Shown here in pieces: positions 1-12,232 of a DNA stretch of 64,000 bases. The DNA is from Pratylenchus scribneri. Lineage: Eukaryota > Nematoda > Chromadorea > Rhabditida > Pratylenchidae. The position numbers and the translations under genes are program-made. Numbering within the stretch: position 1 is the first letter of the stretch; the number at the start of each line of letters is the position of its first letter. The stretch spans positions 2,108,001-2,172,000 of the forward strand of contig JAQSEB010000032.1 in NCBI GenBank assembly GCA_030063045.1. The letters run 5' to 3'. The notes beneath the pieces are model-generated. The model saw nothing but the letters and a program-made list of their open reading frames with translations, had not been told where the DNA came from and ran no database searches.

Positions 1-3000
1 ACCTCATTTTGTTGGGCAGCAGTGGCATTGAGGCCACCGCCACCACCACGACGTTGATTGTCGCCTAGAAGGGCATTTGGACGAGGTCGATGCCGAAATG
101 ATTGGGAACGATGTGGGGGAGGTTGAACCATTAGAAGGGAGGAAGACGGTGAATCTGACCTGCAAAAAATGGGAATTTAATTAAGGAAAAGTGAGAATTC
201 ATCCTAATATCCATAAAAAGTTCACATTTGAAAATCAAATAAATGTAGCATTTTTTTCAAGCAAAAAAGTGCAAATTCTCATTTTAGGATGGAGGAATAT
301 TGGAACCAAATGGATTTGGTAAAATCCTCTCCCTTTCGGGCAGATGTGCAACTTTAGCAAAACTAGGAATGAATTGGGCGAAAAGTAGAATGGATGGACG
401 GCGAATTGGCCAAGCCCGAATGTGAATGTGGACGGAAGAATGAATGTAAAAGTGGGAATGGGGGAAATGGACTTGAGCAGACTGCTCTGCAGGCCAAAGG
501 AAATTGGAGGATCAAATGACGAAAGAAATGGAATGGACGGCGGCTGGCGGACACTTTGTGATGGCCAACATATCCAAAAAGATGGCCATATGAATTGAAT
601 GGTGGGGGAAGGAGGGCTGGTGGTCATCGAGATGGAGAATGGCGGAGGGAATTTTGGGCCGATGGACTTAAGCTGATTGGAAGGAAGATGGATTTTCTGG
701 TTCTTTCGAGATGTGAAGAACCCTTTTGGCCACTTTACGAACAATTGAGAGGGGAGGGGATAATCAAAAGTGGTAAATCTCTTATGAAAATTACTTCCTT
801 TATTCAATGGATGGGATTTTGACCGATTTTAATGCCATGAAAAGGGAAAATTTTGGTGAATCCACTTGGAAATAAAAATGAAGTGGAATTAAATTAAAAG
901 GGAATTGAGAAATTACGTCATTTGAATGAAAAATAAAATGGAAAAGTTTAGGATCACGGGAACATATTTTGAAGAGGCATTGATGAAAGAATATGAATGA
1001 AGTGGAATAAAAATGGTAATTGAATTGAAAATGAATTGGCCTCCGATTCTTCTTCTTGGGTCTGGCCCGAGGCGCCTTTTTAAAGGGAAGACGATGGCCA
1101 AGTGGGTGTGTGGGAATAGTTCGGCCAAAAGGCCACTTTGCTCCTTTCATCATGGACCACTCATCGTCAAAATTTTCCACAACAAATATTTTGTTGAATC
1201 CTCCCATTGCCGGCATTTCACACGCGGCCCCGTCCCCCGCCTCTTCAATTCGACCATTTTGCTGGGAAAATTCATAGCGAATTGGATGGGGATATGGGGG
1301 AATGAAAACCAATATGGCCCCAGTTTTTGTGCCCAGTCTCATCCCCCAATGCGCCTATGGCCATTGTGGACAATCCACACACATTTTGGGGAAGGCAAAT
1401 AGTGAAGGAAGGAGGGCGGATGGGAAATTGGTCTATTTGCCCGTCGACTTTGGCACAAAAAAAATGGCAGGAAGGCGATGAATGTTCAGAAGGGCTAATG
1501 AACAATTTGTGAGGAAATGGCATCAATTAACACGAATTTGGAATAATTTGGCCTTTTCTTATGGCCTATAAAGAATGGGGAAAGGGGTTGACTATCTTAC
1601 AAAGATTGAAAAAAGGCAATCAAAGATAAAAATTGAATGGATTTGTTTATTTATTTAGTGGAAAAATTGGGTGGAAGGATTCAAATGATAAAGTGGATGA
1701 TGAGGGGCAACATCGAGAGGGGACGGAATCTTTGATTTCCTCGTGTGTATGTTTTGCGCGAAATTTGTTTTGCTTTTAAATTGAGTGAAAAGGATCAAAA
1801 TGAAAGGGGAAAGGAAAAAATAGAAAACTGGAAGATGGTGGCGACAAAATATTTTCATTTTGTTATCCGAATTTTAGCACAAATTTGAGTGAAAAAAAAA
1901 GAAAAAAATGTGGGTGACTCTTCTTTTTAAGCCGATGCCCCAGAGCTTTGTTTATGGCCAAGACCAACTTTTTTCCATCCAATGGCGAGAAAAGAAAGGA
2001 ACCCGAAAGAATATGATGAGAATTGGGGCTGGCGGCAGATGGGAATGCCCTAAAGGGATATTTGGGGGTTGGGGGAAGGCCGAATTCCCGAATTCCATTT
2101 TGAGTCGAATCCTCCAGCACAAATCCACATGGCCAAATTCCAATATTTCCTCTTTGGAACATCCATTTTTGGGTTTTTAAAAAATCTGACTTTGCTGTTT
2201 ATTCTCCTTTCTCCGAATAATCTTCCAAAAATTTGCCGCCTTTCCCGCCTATTCTTTGGTCATAAACTTTTTGGCCAAATTGGCCATCAAAATACCCAAA
2301 AATCACGAGTGTTTTGGAATTGCTTTTCAGTCATTTTTTGTTCCTTTTCCAGGCCATCTGATGAGTTGAATGCGTCAAAAATAGTAGGCTATAAGGCATA
2401 AAGAAAAAAAGATGCCAAAATTAGTCCCCGGGGGATGGATTTGAATGTAGAAGGAAGGCAAAGGCATTGAGACGGAATGAGCATAGAAAGAAGAGAGGAA
2501 AAGGATGGCAAAAGGAGGAAATGGGTTTTTGGCCTTCATTTGGTTCAAAAATCATAGAGTGGCATTTTCTATGCCTGAAGCTGATTAAAAAGACCTCAAA
2601 ATTGACGAAAATGCGAATCTTTTTAAGCTAAAATTTTGCATTTCATGAATAGAAGGAATTTTGAGGAAAATGGAAGAATGGAAAGCGAGACAGAAACCTG
2701 CAAAAGACGAGAATGAAATTAGGAAATGGAAAAGGGAACAGCCAGTGAGAAGGCAAAGGCATAATTGGATTTAGCCATGTTCATAATGGAGACAGACTGC
2801 CGGCTTATTAAGGCCATGATTTTTTGGCCAATGTTTTGGATGGAAGGAGAAACGTCCTTCAAAACCAGTGGTATTCGGGGATTTGGCCATTTGCGAAATC
2901 AGAGGAGTGGAGGAAGAATGTGGAATGAAAACAATAAAAAAACAATGTCGCCTTTCGTGTCCGTTTGGCCACCCTTTTGGCCAAATGGAAGGAAAGTGGA

Positions 3001-3556
3001 GAGGGGAGGGTGGATCGGGTGACAGGCGGGGAAATAAATAAGTGAGGGTGGAACAAATGAAAAATTGTGGATTTTTGGGTGGATTGGAAGTGCCAGGGTC
3101 CGGTGTACCGCTCCACCCTTCCCATTGTCCACCTTTTTGTTTTTCCCGAAAATGGTTGACCAAATGAACATTTTCTGGATTAGTCATTCAACCGAAAATA
3201 TTCAATGACTTAATGAATGGACCCCAAGGGAAATTCAAAATTCTTTTGCTTTAATTCCTTTCAAAGTGTTCCAATTTCCCTACCATTGTTGTTGTTGTCC
3301 TCCCGTTGAACTACCGCTGCCCCTTCTTCCTTCGGCTGATGATGTTCCTGAAGCCGCAGATGTATACGATTTACGGCAAACTCGTTCACTTCTTGGAGGC
3401 GATAAATGTTGGGAATGCTGAAAACAAATTTTTGGCGGAAATGTGGCCAATGCCCAAATTCACCTGTTGGCTGTTTTGTCGTTCTCCTCGGCCCACACCG
3501 GCTTTTGATTGCCGACTGGTTGGCCTGGGCGGCACTGGCGAACGTTTTCCACTCAT
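1..3556 (-). CDS. 5' part of an unidentified Ser/Pro/Gln-rich protein (continues past left edge)
   Basis: Three exons fit on the minus strand. Exon 3556-3464 starts with ATG (MSGKRSPVPPRP...) and ends in a good donor, CAG|GTGAAT. Exon 3417-3284 follows a TTTTCAG acceptor (HSQHLSPPRSER...GGQQQQ) and ends in phase 2 at TG|GTAGGG. Exon 159-1 follows TTTTTTGCAG and continues in the matching phase (WSDSPSSSLLMVQPPPH..., then a Gly run). The 93-nt and 134-nt exons and the phase match across the 3.1 kb intron support one gene. The visible ~129 residues are low-complexity: basic, Ser, Pro and Gln rich, with no domain, signal peptide or membrane segment. Such N-termini occur on kinases, channels and scaffold proteins, so I cannot name a family. 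It is divergent from the NMDA-receptor gene at 6161. Confidence 0.6.
160..3283 (-). other. Large intron, purine-rich on the + strand, no supported exon
   Basis: This stretch separates the second and third exons of the leftmost minus-strand gene. The + strand is rich in G and A with many GGCCA/TTGGCC motifs and GGAA runs. The many open frames are compositionally biased (Pro/Phe/Ser on the minus strand) and lack matching splice sites or conserved motifs. I see no RNA gene. Confidence 0.5.
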
Positions 3557-6160
3557 TTTGGGTGGTAAAATTGTTTTGAATGCCAAAAATTATTTGCGTC
3601 AAAAATTAGGCAAATTAATTCTTCTGAAAATGGCAAAAATTGCTTCTGATGAGTCCAATGTTTAAAGGCATAAAATTGTTTTTAAATTCAATAAAAATGG
3701 CTGAAAAATTGAAGGAACTAAATGGAAAGGAAGGAAAAGGGCTATCGAACGAAATCAACGGAAATTTTGAGGAGGGGAAAAGCGGGTAAAATGGGGACAA
3801 TTGGATTTGTGGGGCCGCACAGCTGGATGGATGGATGGATTGCCCCTCAAAGGGAGAATTTGGGGCCATTTTCGCCGAATTCGGCATACAAAGCAGGGGG
3901 AATAAAGAAGGATGGGTGGCATGGGCACACAAAGCTATTTGTTCGAGGCGAAATTTTTGGACATGCTAATGAACCGAAGAAGAGGAGGAAGGGAGGGGCG
4001 ATGCCGTCATGTTTTGGGACCATCCCAGACAAAAATTAGCAAAAATGAACATGATGGCATATTATTATGATAAATGGGGGAATGGCCATAAAATAATGGA
4101 CTCCGATATAATGATTTTAGTGCCAGCCAATAAAAAATGTTCTCCCAAAATCAACGCATTTAAAAAGGCAAAATTACTGGACCAAAAAACATAAATAATT
4201 ACTAAGAAATTGGGAAACATTTTGTAAAAACACAAATTGAATACAAAATTGTAAAGCAAAGGAGGGGGGGGGGGGGGGGAATGAAATGCTTGGACATTGG
4301 ATTGTTTGGCCCCAATTCATATATTCTTGTGGGCGTTTCCATTATGTTTGTTGCATGTCGGCTGAAGGGCTTTTCATTTCCATCTGCTGCCCCATTTTAT
4401 ATTGAAGTGGAGCCGAAGGGGGAGCCGCAATTAAGTGGCAAAGAGTGAAGGGGCCGGCTGCGCCAATTAATTTGGACATGGCCAATTCATTCAAGCAACA
4501 AAATTGGGGGAGCAAAGGGCAATTGATGAATGTCAGGATGGATAGATGGACGTGTGCCAAATTTGGAGTATGCCGTAGAATATTGGATGAATTCGAACAA
4601 GAGAACACAATTCAGGGAAAAAACAATTTTTAATTTGCATTTTTCTTCTACACAAATTAATTCTTTCCAAATTGGATTTCCAAACAGGAAATTGGCCCAA
4701 ATCCCATTCGTTTTAATTTATTTATTCAATTCTTTTTGCTTCACAATTTTTCGATCCCATTTAAAATTTCGTTTCAATTTTTTCCGGTGTTCGAAATTGG
4801 GCTTTTCCCCTTCCATTTTTTTCTCTTCAAATTTATACAGCAGTGGCCTTCAAAATATACGAATTTCTCCCCAAAAAGTGCAGCAGAAATGAAGTGCAAA
4901 CTTCAAAATAAATTGAATGGCCCTGCCTGGGGAAATGGATGATGAAAGTGAAAGGAAAATTGGAAGCAATGATTCCTTTTTGCCATTTTTCCAGTCATTT
5001 CAATTTATTCCACAATTTTTTGGTGTTGGCCAAATTGCGTGACGGCGAATTCAAAGAAAGGAGTCCTTGCTTTTTGATGGAATAATGGATGGATGACGCA
5101 CAAAAATTGGGGGCAAAAAACTTAATTAAATTGAGGATGGATGGACAAAAAGGAAATCATTGACTTGCAAAAAATGAAGATGACTTCCATGCCAAGGAGG
5201 AAATGCCAATGGCCATGGGAATGGGGACATGGAAAATGGCACACCCTGGGATTGATGAAAAGGTTTTGGGAAGGAATGAATGGAAAATTGAGTGGAAAAT
5301 GGGACGAAGGGAATGATGGAGGCATAAATTGGGACGAGCGCGCATAAATTAGCCAAATTTGGGTGTGGGAGGGAGGATAAAAAAAATCGGGAATATTGGA
5401 TGAAGCATTTGGGCGACATTTTCTATGGTGGAAATTATTTTTAAAAAAAATAGGTGGTCAAAGAATAGAATTGATGGAACATTTTTGAATGTAAGAAGGG
5501 GAATATGGTTTAAATTTATGTTTCCAAAATGATGCAAATAAATATGGACAAAATATTGGCACAAAAAAGAGGGAAGGGGACAAAATTGGCAGGTTGTCTT
5601 TCAATTCCAGGGGCCATGAAAATTGGCAACCTTTTCTCAACAATTTCCGCCAAATTCGAGTTGACTTCTTTGTTCTCCCCTTTTAGCCAAATTAATCAAC
5701 CAAATGGACAAAAATGCCGAAAAAAAGAGGGCAAACAGGGAAAGGAATGGAAAAAATGTGTTTTCTTTAGTGAAATAGAATGGGGAAAACTGGGTTTTGA
5801 AAAGTTGGCAAAAATTGAAAAGGAAAATGACGTGGAAAATTGGAGAAGGAAAGTTTAAAAAATGAAAAACAAAAACAGAAAACAATGGAAAAATTGTGGG
5901 AGGAAGAATAAATAAAACATTAGTGGGGGTAAAAGTTTAAAAGTACATAAAATAAATTATGTAAAAAAGGAGCATAAATTGTAAAGAAAACCAATTTATT
6001 GGCCAAATATTGGATGGAGAAAAATAAAATTGATGGCCTCAAATTGAATTTGAATTCAATTTAACCGGAGGGCCACTCATTTCCCCACTAAATTCCAACT
6101 TTCATTTCCCAAATATATTTTCCAATTTGCCTTCATCAATTTCACGATTTCCATCAAAAA
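3557..6160. other. Divergent intergenic region with a G16 tract
   Basis: This lies between the leftmost minus-strand gene and the NMDA-receptor gene. It holds GA-rich sequence, short GGAT runs near 3828-3840 and an uninterrupted G16 tract at 4264-4279. From about 5870 it becomes AT-rich, as is usual before nematode start codons. I see no supported coding exon. Confidence 0.5.
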
Positions 6161-9100
6161 ATGTTTTTATGGCCATTATTCCTCTATATTTTGCTTCAAC
6201 AATTTGGTGAATGCCGAAGAAAAGTTTCCATTCTCATTCTCCTTCAAAATCAACAAAATTTGCAAATGAATTTGGGTGAAAGGGGCAATGATGATTTGAA
6301 TCGAATTGATGAAGCTGTGATGGCAGAATTGGCCAAAAGGGAAGGAGGAATGGAAATCCAATTGATCCCATGGGCCATGGAGGGAATAAAAGCAGAACCA
6401 AATGAAGGAAATGGACAAGATGAGAATAATAATAGGCAAGTTGGACTAGAATCTCTCCTTTTTTGTTAATAAGATTGTAAATGTGTTTTTGCTTGCTAAG
6501 ATTGTAAATCTGTTTTTATTTCCTAAAATTGTAAATGTGTTTTCGATTGCTAAGATTGTAAATGTGTTTTCGCCAGCTAAGCTTGTAAATGTGTTTTCGC
6601 CTGCTAAGATTGTAATTGTGTTTTCGCCTGCTATGCTAAGATTGTAAATGTGTTTTCGCCAGCTAAGAAATGTGTTTTCGCCTGCTAAGATTGTAATTGT
6701 GTTTTCGCCTGCTAAGATTGCAAATGTGTTTTCGCCAGCTAAGATTGTAAATGTGTTTTCGCCTGCTAAGATTGTAAATGTGTTTTCGCCTGCTAAGATT
6801 GTAAATGTGTTTTCGCTTGCTAAGATTATGTGTTTTCGCCTGCTAAGATTGTAAATGTGTTTTCGCCTGCTAAGATTGTAAGTGTATTTTCGCCTGCTAA
6901 GATTGTAAATGTGTTTTCGCCAGCTAAGATTGTAAATGTTTTTTCGCCAGCTAAGATTGTAAATGTGTTTTCACCAGCTAAGATTGCAAATGTGTTTTCA
7001 CCAGCTAAGATTGTAAATGTGTTTTCACCAGCTAAGATTGTAAATGTGTTTTCACCAGCTAAGATTGTAAATGTGTTTTCGCCAGCTTAGATTGTAAATG
7101 TGTTTTCGCCAGCTAAGATTGTAAATGTGTTTTCGCCTGCTAAGATTGTTAATGTGTTTTCGATTGTTTCCATGAATCTCATGGACTCCATGAATCTTGA
7201 ATCTCAATCTTATTTGCTTTGGGCAATATTAATTATAGCGTGGGGAAATTCCAAGAAAAAGAGAAATAAAAATGGGAACTACTTTTTTATAAGTCTGGGA
7301 AAAGCGGTCTTCCTGATTTCATTATTTGAATTCATTCACAATTCATTTATTAATTTTTTAGTAAATTTGCGATTGAAGAATCAAGCAGCATAATGTGGTT
7401 GACCAATGAATTGGTTTGTCGTCGGCTTCTCAACCGTTCTTCGCTGGTTTTATTGGTGCAACCGGACGAAAGAGATTCTCTGCTCCAACAATCGGCTACC
7501 TATAAATCCTTGTTTTCGACTGTTGCATCGGCCCTTGGCTTCTATCGAGTGCCAACAATTGGGACGAACATCAAAGACGTTGAATTCTCGAGAAAAGTAT
7601 GTGCACATTATGGAGGGGAATTGAACGATTTTAATTCTATCCGTTTTATTTTTAAATGTACAATTTGCCTTTTAAAATATCGTTACTGTCATAAGGAATC
7701 GAACCATCAAGTGAATTTATAGATCGATGCAAGATCCTTTCGAAAAGGGGCTCATATTTATTCAAGACAAAATTGAGTATTTTATGATAAATTAAAATTC
7801 AAGAATTAATTAGCTGAAAATGTGGAATAATTCCCATATTCAGAATTTATACCCAACATTTTTGCGCACTTCACCTCCGCACAGCGATGATGCATTGGTC
7901 ATGGTTCGAGTACTTGGCCGTCTGAAATACCGACAAATTGTATTGATTAACGTGAAAGGCGATCAAAATGGGGCAGAATTTGTTGCCGATGTGCAGGCAC
8001 ATCGAAGGACCCATAAAATTCATGTTAGACCAAAAATTGGAATTTAAAGGAGAATTGGCATAAATGATTGATTCAATTTTGTGCAGGTCCAATCGGAAAT
8101 TAGCCTGAATCTGGCACAGGACCAAGATGAATTGACCAGTGAAGTGTTGGAACATTTGGCTCAAAGCACAGCGAATACGGTGCTCCTTTGGGCAAAGTTA
8201 TTTGGGAAGAAGGGAAATCAAATAAAATTTAATAAAATTGATAAAAAGGCAATCCGATGCAGAACGAATTTTCGCTGCAGCCCGACAATTCACAGGTCCA
8301 GGACGAGTTTGGTTGGTGAATGAGGCGGCTGGCTGGGCCCAAAACCTGCCAACAGGAGCATTGACAATTCGGCTCAAACAAACAATGATTTCGGCATTGA
8401 GGGATGGATTGACGGTTGCCCAAGGGGGAATTGAATTTTTGGAAGCAAAATATGGAGAGGATTTGGGGAAGAAGGAAACGGTAGAAGAAGGGGAGGGGAA
8501 TTTGGGGCCACCGGAGGGATGTGGAGCCGAAAGTGAATGGACAAGCCGAATTGGAATGGAAATGTTCAGGTGAATATTTAGGGCGGAAAATTGAAAGAAT
8601 ATGTATCGTTTCCAGAGAATTGCTGACTAAAACTGTGGATGACCCATGGAGTGGGGAACAAATTAAATTTAATGGCCGTGGCGATAGACAGGGATTGGCC
8701 TATTCAATTTTGAATGCACGTGGAATGGGTGGGCAATTGCATGAAATTGGCCACATGGATGGGGATGGGCAATTGGCGTTGGATGAGCGCGCAATCCTGT
8801 GGCCCGGTGGTCAGCGTCGGCGACCATCTGAATTGACTTTGCCCAAACATTTGCGCGTCACTTTGGTCCAAGATCCACCTTTTGTTTATGCGCTGCCAGG
8901 TGCCAATTTGCTCCATCTTATTTAATGGGCAGCAAATCTTGGCGTCGTTTATAATATCTATCAAGGACTATATCAATTTTGATGATTTTAGTAATAGATT
9001 AAAGAGTAGACTTTTGGCTATCAAATTATATTAAAATTTATTTAAATTGGCTCAGAATTGATTGAAATTATGTCAATAAAACGATTTAAAGTTCACTAAT

Positions 9101-11752
9101 CCATAGTAAAGGACATTCTAAATGGTTTTTTGGGCATAATTCCAATAAATTTGAAATCAATTTAATTAAAATTAATTCATTAGATAGCCGAAATTTACTT
9201 TTAAATCTTGATAGTAAATTATCAAAATTAGTGCAATCCATGATGAGTTATTAAAGGGCGCCAAGTTGGCCATCCACCAAGTTCGATTGCCCCATTTAAT
9301 TGTCCATTTTTGTGCAGTGGATGAACCGGCCAGATGTGCACAATTGGAGGCGCAAACCAGTCCACCTGAAGTGGATCGTCTGCCAATTGTCCATATTTCT
9401 TTCCTTCCTCAAATATTGCCAAAAATTCAGGCTGGTCCCTGGTTTCCTTGTTCTCGACGTCGCCTCCATTCGGCTGGGCCCGGTACAAGGCCGGAAGAAT
9501 TGTTCTGTTGCAGTGGATTGGCCGTTGAATTGTTGGCACAAGTGGCAAGAGGTGAACCGAATACACCCGATGAATCTGCCGCCGGGCAACAAGCGGACAC
9601 TGGCTTCTCATTTGAGCTTCATTTGAATGAATCCTATGGGGCAGTCCTTTTGAATGAGGAAGAGGGTGGTGAAGGCCGAAATGGGGGATTCCGGCTGAGT
9701 GGAATGGTTTGGCATGGAAATTGGAATGGTTGATTGAATTTTGGGGGAATTAAGGTTGGCGAATTGGACGCGGATCGAGCGGATATGGCCATTGGGGTAT
9801 TTTCCTGCTTCTCCCTTTTTAAACCTTTTCGTATAGGCTTTGAGCATCAATCCGGAACGAGAGCGATTCATCGACTTCAGTGAACCCTGGCTCTATCATG
9901 GCATTCAAATCCTCGAAAGATGGGTGGGATTGACTTTAACCTAAACTCCCCAAAACTTCTAAACAGCGTCCAAAACGTTCACCGATGGAATCTTTTCTGC
10001 AACCTTTGAAGGGTTCACTTTGGCTTTCACTGGTTTTGGCCGTTTTCTTGGTGGCCATTGCCATCCATTTGTTGGATTTAAAATCTCCATTTGAACGATT
10101 CTATTCGGCCATTGAGGATCCCATGTTTGAGAGGGCGGAACAGGAAAGACGTGTGACATTTGGGGAAGTAAGAATTTTGGGGGAAATTTTCAATAAAATG
10201 AGCTGTCTTCAGGCACTTTGGTTTGTCTGGGGCGTTCTCTTGAATTCTGGAGTCTGTGAAAGTGAGAAGGGGGAGGGGATTTTGTCATAAATGCCTGATG
10301 GCAATATTCCAGAGACACCACGCAGCTTCAGTGCCCGCGTTCTTGGCCTTGTTTGGTGTGGATTCTGCATGGTTAAAATTTATACAAATTTTTGTGAATA
10401 ATACCTATAAATGATGAAAAAAATAATTTGAAATCCTGCCCTTAAATCTTGAAACGTGACATCTGGGGTGCCGCCGTTCGTATAGAACCATTCTTGACCA
10501 TATCTCAAGAAGGAAGCAACCAATTCTGGAAGGCGATATGTCACTCGAAAGCCATAAAAGTCCTCTAGAAAGTGGCTAATTAATTTTTTGATAACTTTAA
10601 ACATTTTGCGGAAAAAACGGCTTTTCCTCTAAAAATGCGACTCAATTACATTCAAAGGCACGTATTTTTTTGAAGTCCAGAATCATAAAATCTACACTGG
10701 CTAAATTGTAAAAGATTATTTGAGCTTTCAAATAGTATATTGCGTTCCATGATTAGTTGCGTTTATGTTGAGCTATGGCTAAAAGAATTGCCAAGTACTC
10801 GATCGGCTGCACTGAGATGTTCCCGACCGTTAAATCCCCTTCCCAAAAAAGATCATGGTGGCCTCATATACGGCCAATTTGGCTGCCTTTCTCGTCCTTG
10901 ACCAACCGGAACGAGCGTTGAGCGGTGTCAACGATCCACGGCTACGGAATCCGTCGGCCAATTTCAGTCTGGCCACTGTGCTCCATTCCAACACCTATCA
11001 ATATTTCAAACGGCATGTTGAATTGTCCACTGTTTTCCGCAAAATGGAGGCACACAATCAGCCGACAGCCAAGGCAGCAATCCAAGCACTTTTGAATGGG
11101 TCATTTTGGGTGATTATTTACTGAATCCTCTTCTCCTAATTAAGTTCAATTAGTGCATTCATTTGGGATTCAATTCGGCTTGAATTTGAGGCTGCCCACA
11201 ATTGTGAACTTCGCACGCGTGGCGCCCTCTTTGGACGGCATGCTTACGGGATTGGGTTACAAAAGGGCAGTCCATGGACGCCACACATTAGCCAGGCAAT
11301 TTTACGCCTTTCGGAAAGTAATAATTTACTTTGTTTTTTGCATAAATTATCCATAAAAAGGTGGTACTTTGGAACGACTCGAGCTTAAATGGATTCGATC
11401 ATCGCGTCCTTGCAATTACAATGATCCGAAGGCACCAGCCCGCCTCGGCCTCCGCTCCATGCGTGATGGGCTGGTGATTGTTGCCCTTGGCATTTTGATT
11501 GGTGCCGGAATGAGTGTAGTGGAAAGGCGATTGGGAAAAAGGAAACAATGGAAAAAGTTACGAAAATCTTAATAATTTATTAAATGTATTCAATTTTGAA
11601 GAAAGCGACAACAATTGGCACGTCGCTATGCCGCCCATTGGCTTGATTTGGCCCGGAAGCGAAAAAGAGCAGGCCATCTTTTACTCCAACTTTCATTGGC
11701 CATTCAAAATGTGGCAGCCGAACGAAGGCATAAAGTAAGCCGTAGAAATTAA
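6161..11752 (+). CDS. nmr-1: NMDA-type ionotropic glutamate receptor, GluN1 family
   Basis: Cation channel subunit gated by glycine/glutamate at synapses. Sixteen exons join in phase to ~991 codons (human GluN1 is ~940). The order is: signal peptide ([12 protein letters not shown]); amino-terminal domain ([12 protein letters not shown]..., [12 protein letters not shown]); pre-S1 IKFNGRGDR and ILWPGG; S1 with PPFVYALP and [11 protein letters not shown]2 start [11 protein letters not shown] (the ligand-binding Arg kept); M1; pore loop GVLLNSG (Asn site kept); M3 [14 protein letters not shown]4 near 11470-11530; and a basic region [16 protein letters not shown] matching the calmodulin-binding C0 segment. 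Exons: 6161-6435, 7362-7596, 7844-8023, 8087-8196, 8249-8569, 8616-8899, 9318-9706, 9755-9796, 9837-9923, 9967-10167, 10213-10261, 10313-10371, 10852-11099, 11154-11317, 11361-11556, 11602-11734. Intron 1 is GC-AG. Reading through the last donor gives a stop at 11752; splicing on instead enters the LITAF exons. Confidence 0.93.
6436..7361 (+). other. GC-AG intron of the NMDA-receptor gene
   Basis: The first coding exon ends AATAG|GCAAGTTGG and the next begins after a TTTTTTAG acceptor (7360-7361). Joining them keeps the frame ([16 protein letters not shown]). No GT donor nearby keeps the frame equally well. Most of the intron is the 27-bp minisatellite. Confidence 0.6.
6472..7165 (+). repeat. 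27-bp minisatellite, ~25 copies
   Basis: The unit reads GATTGTAAATGTGTTTTCGC followed by CAGCTAA or CTGCTAA. Because 27 is divisible by three, the array is open for long stretches and would encode the 9-mer VNVFSPAKI repeatedly, but the frame breaks at several variant units. Subtypes (CGCCTGC, CGCCAGC, CACCAGC, CGATTGC) are clustered, as expected from unequal exchange. It lies wholly within the first nmr-1 intron. Confidence 0.95.
8938..9265. mobile_element. Fold-back MITE-like element, copy 1 (nmr-1 intron)
   Basis: The left end starts CTTGGCGTCGTTTATAATA. The reverse complement of the right end starts CTTGGCGCCCTTTAATAAC, and imperfect similarity continues inward for about 90 bp. A second copy with the same interior lies at 25549-25878. 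It is about 328 bp with no coding capacity. It fills most of the intron 8900-9317. Confidence 0.7.
10372..10851 (+). other. 480-bp nmr-1 intron with a possible decayed repeat
   Basis: This intron splits the M3 exon pair ([13 protein letters not shown]). It contains a 74-codon minus-strand open frame (10604-10380). The sequence is not repeated elsewhere in this window and I recognise no domain, so I treat it as intronic DNA, possibly an old dispersed repeat. Confidence 0.35.
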
Positions 11753-11775
11753 TTATCAATCAATTATTTGTTTAG

Positions 11776-12136
11776 CTTCAGAAAAACTCATTTTGGGATG
11801 ACAAAAAGAAGCCGGAAATGTTCATTCCCCAATTAAATTTCGGAAGCAAACCGTGCCGCGTTTATTGCCCACGGTGCCATGTAAAATATATTGTATTTTT
11901 GGATATTTCAACGAGAACATTTTCAGCTATTAGTGAACACAATTCCCCGTCCAGTATTGGGCCGTTTTGCCATAATTTGTTCGACCATTCTGGTCATTTT
12001 ATTGCTATTTCCATGTGCTTTGGCACCAATTTTTCTAACATTTTTTGCCGATTATGAACACTTTTGCCCCAATGAACGATGCAAGCACAAAATTGGAAGA
12101 TACCAACGATGCTGGAAGCCAAAATTTTATGTTTAA
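11776..12136 (+). CDS. LITAF-domain segment (receptor C-terminus or separate small gene)
   Basis: Two exons (11776-11880, 11927-12136) join in phase to give CRVYCPRCHLLVN, then a hydrophobic stretch (FAIICSTILVILLLF), then EHFCPNERCKHKIG. This is the LITAF/SIMPLE layout: an N-terminal CPxC knuckle, a membrane-inserted helix and a C-terminal HxC...C knuckle, here with two extra residues between the last cysteines. LITAF proteins sit on the cytosolic face of endosomes and lysosomes. The exons are in phase 0 with the last NMDA-receptor exon (11602-11734, donor GTAAGC), so the domain may be the receptor's cytoplasmic tail. Alternatively a trans-splice acceptor at 11775 and the ATG at 11818 would give a separate ~90-residue protein. 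The sequence alone cannot decide. Confidence 0.75.
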
Positions 12137-12232
12137 ATTACTCACAATTCATCGTAGATTTCAATTTTATCCGAAAATAAATACCATCAATAATTATTGT
12201 ATTTTTTATTCCTTTTTGGGTCATTCACAATT

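Noticed and set aside
800..1342. 180-codon minus-strand open frame
   Set aside because: Composition (Pro, Phe, His, Ser) follows the GA-rich + strand, there is no domain or fitting splice sites, and it lies inside the intron of a better supported gene.
6648..7090. Open frames encoding VNVFSPAKI repeats as a repeat protein
   Set aside because: They are a by-product of a 27-bp tandem array; the frame breaks at variant units and the flanking conserved receptor exons join without it.
10380..10604. 74-codon minus-strand frame in an nmr-1 intron
   Set aside because: No splice context, no recognisable family and antisense to a well-defined intron; at most an old repeat.
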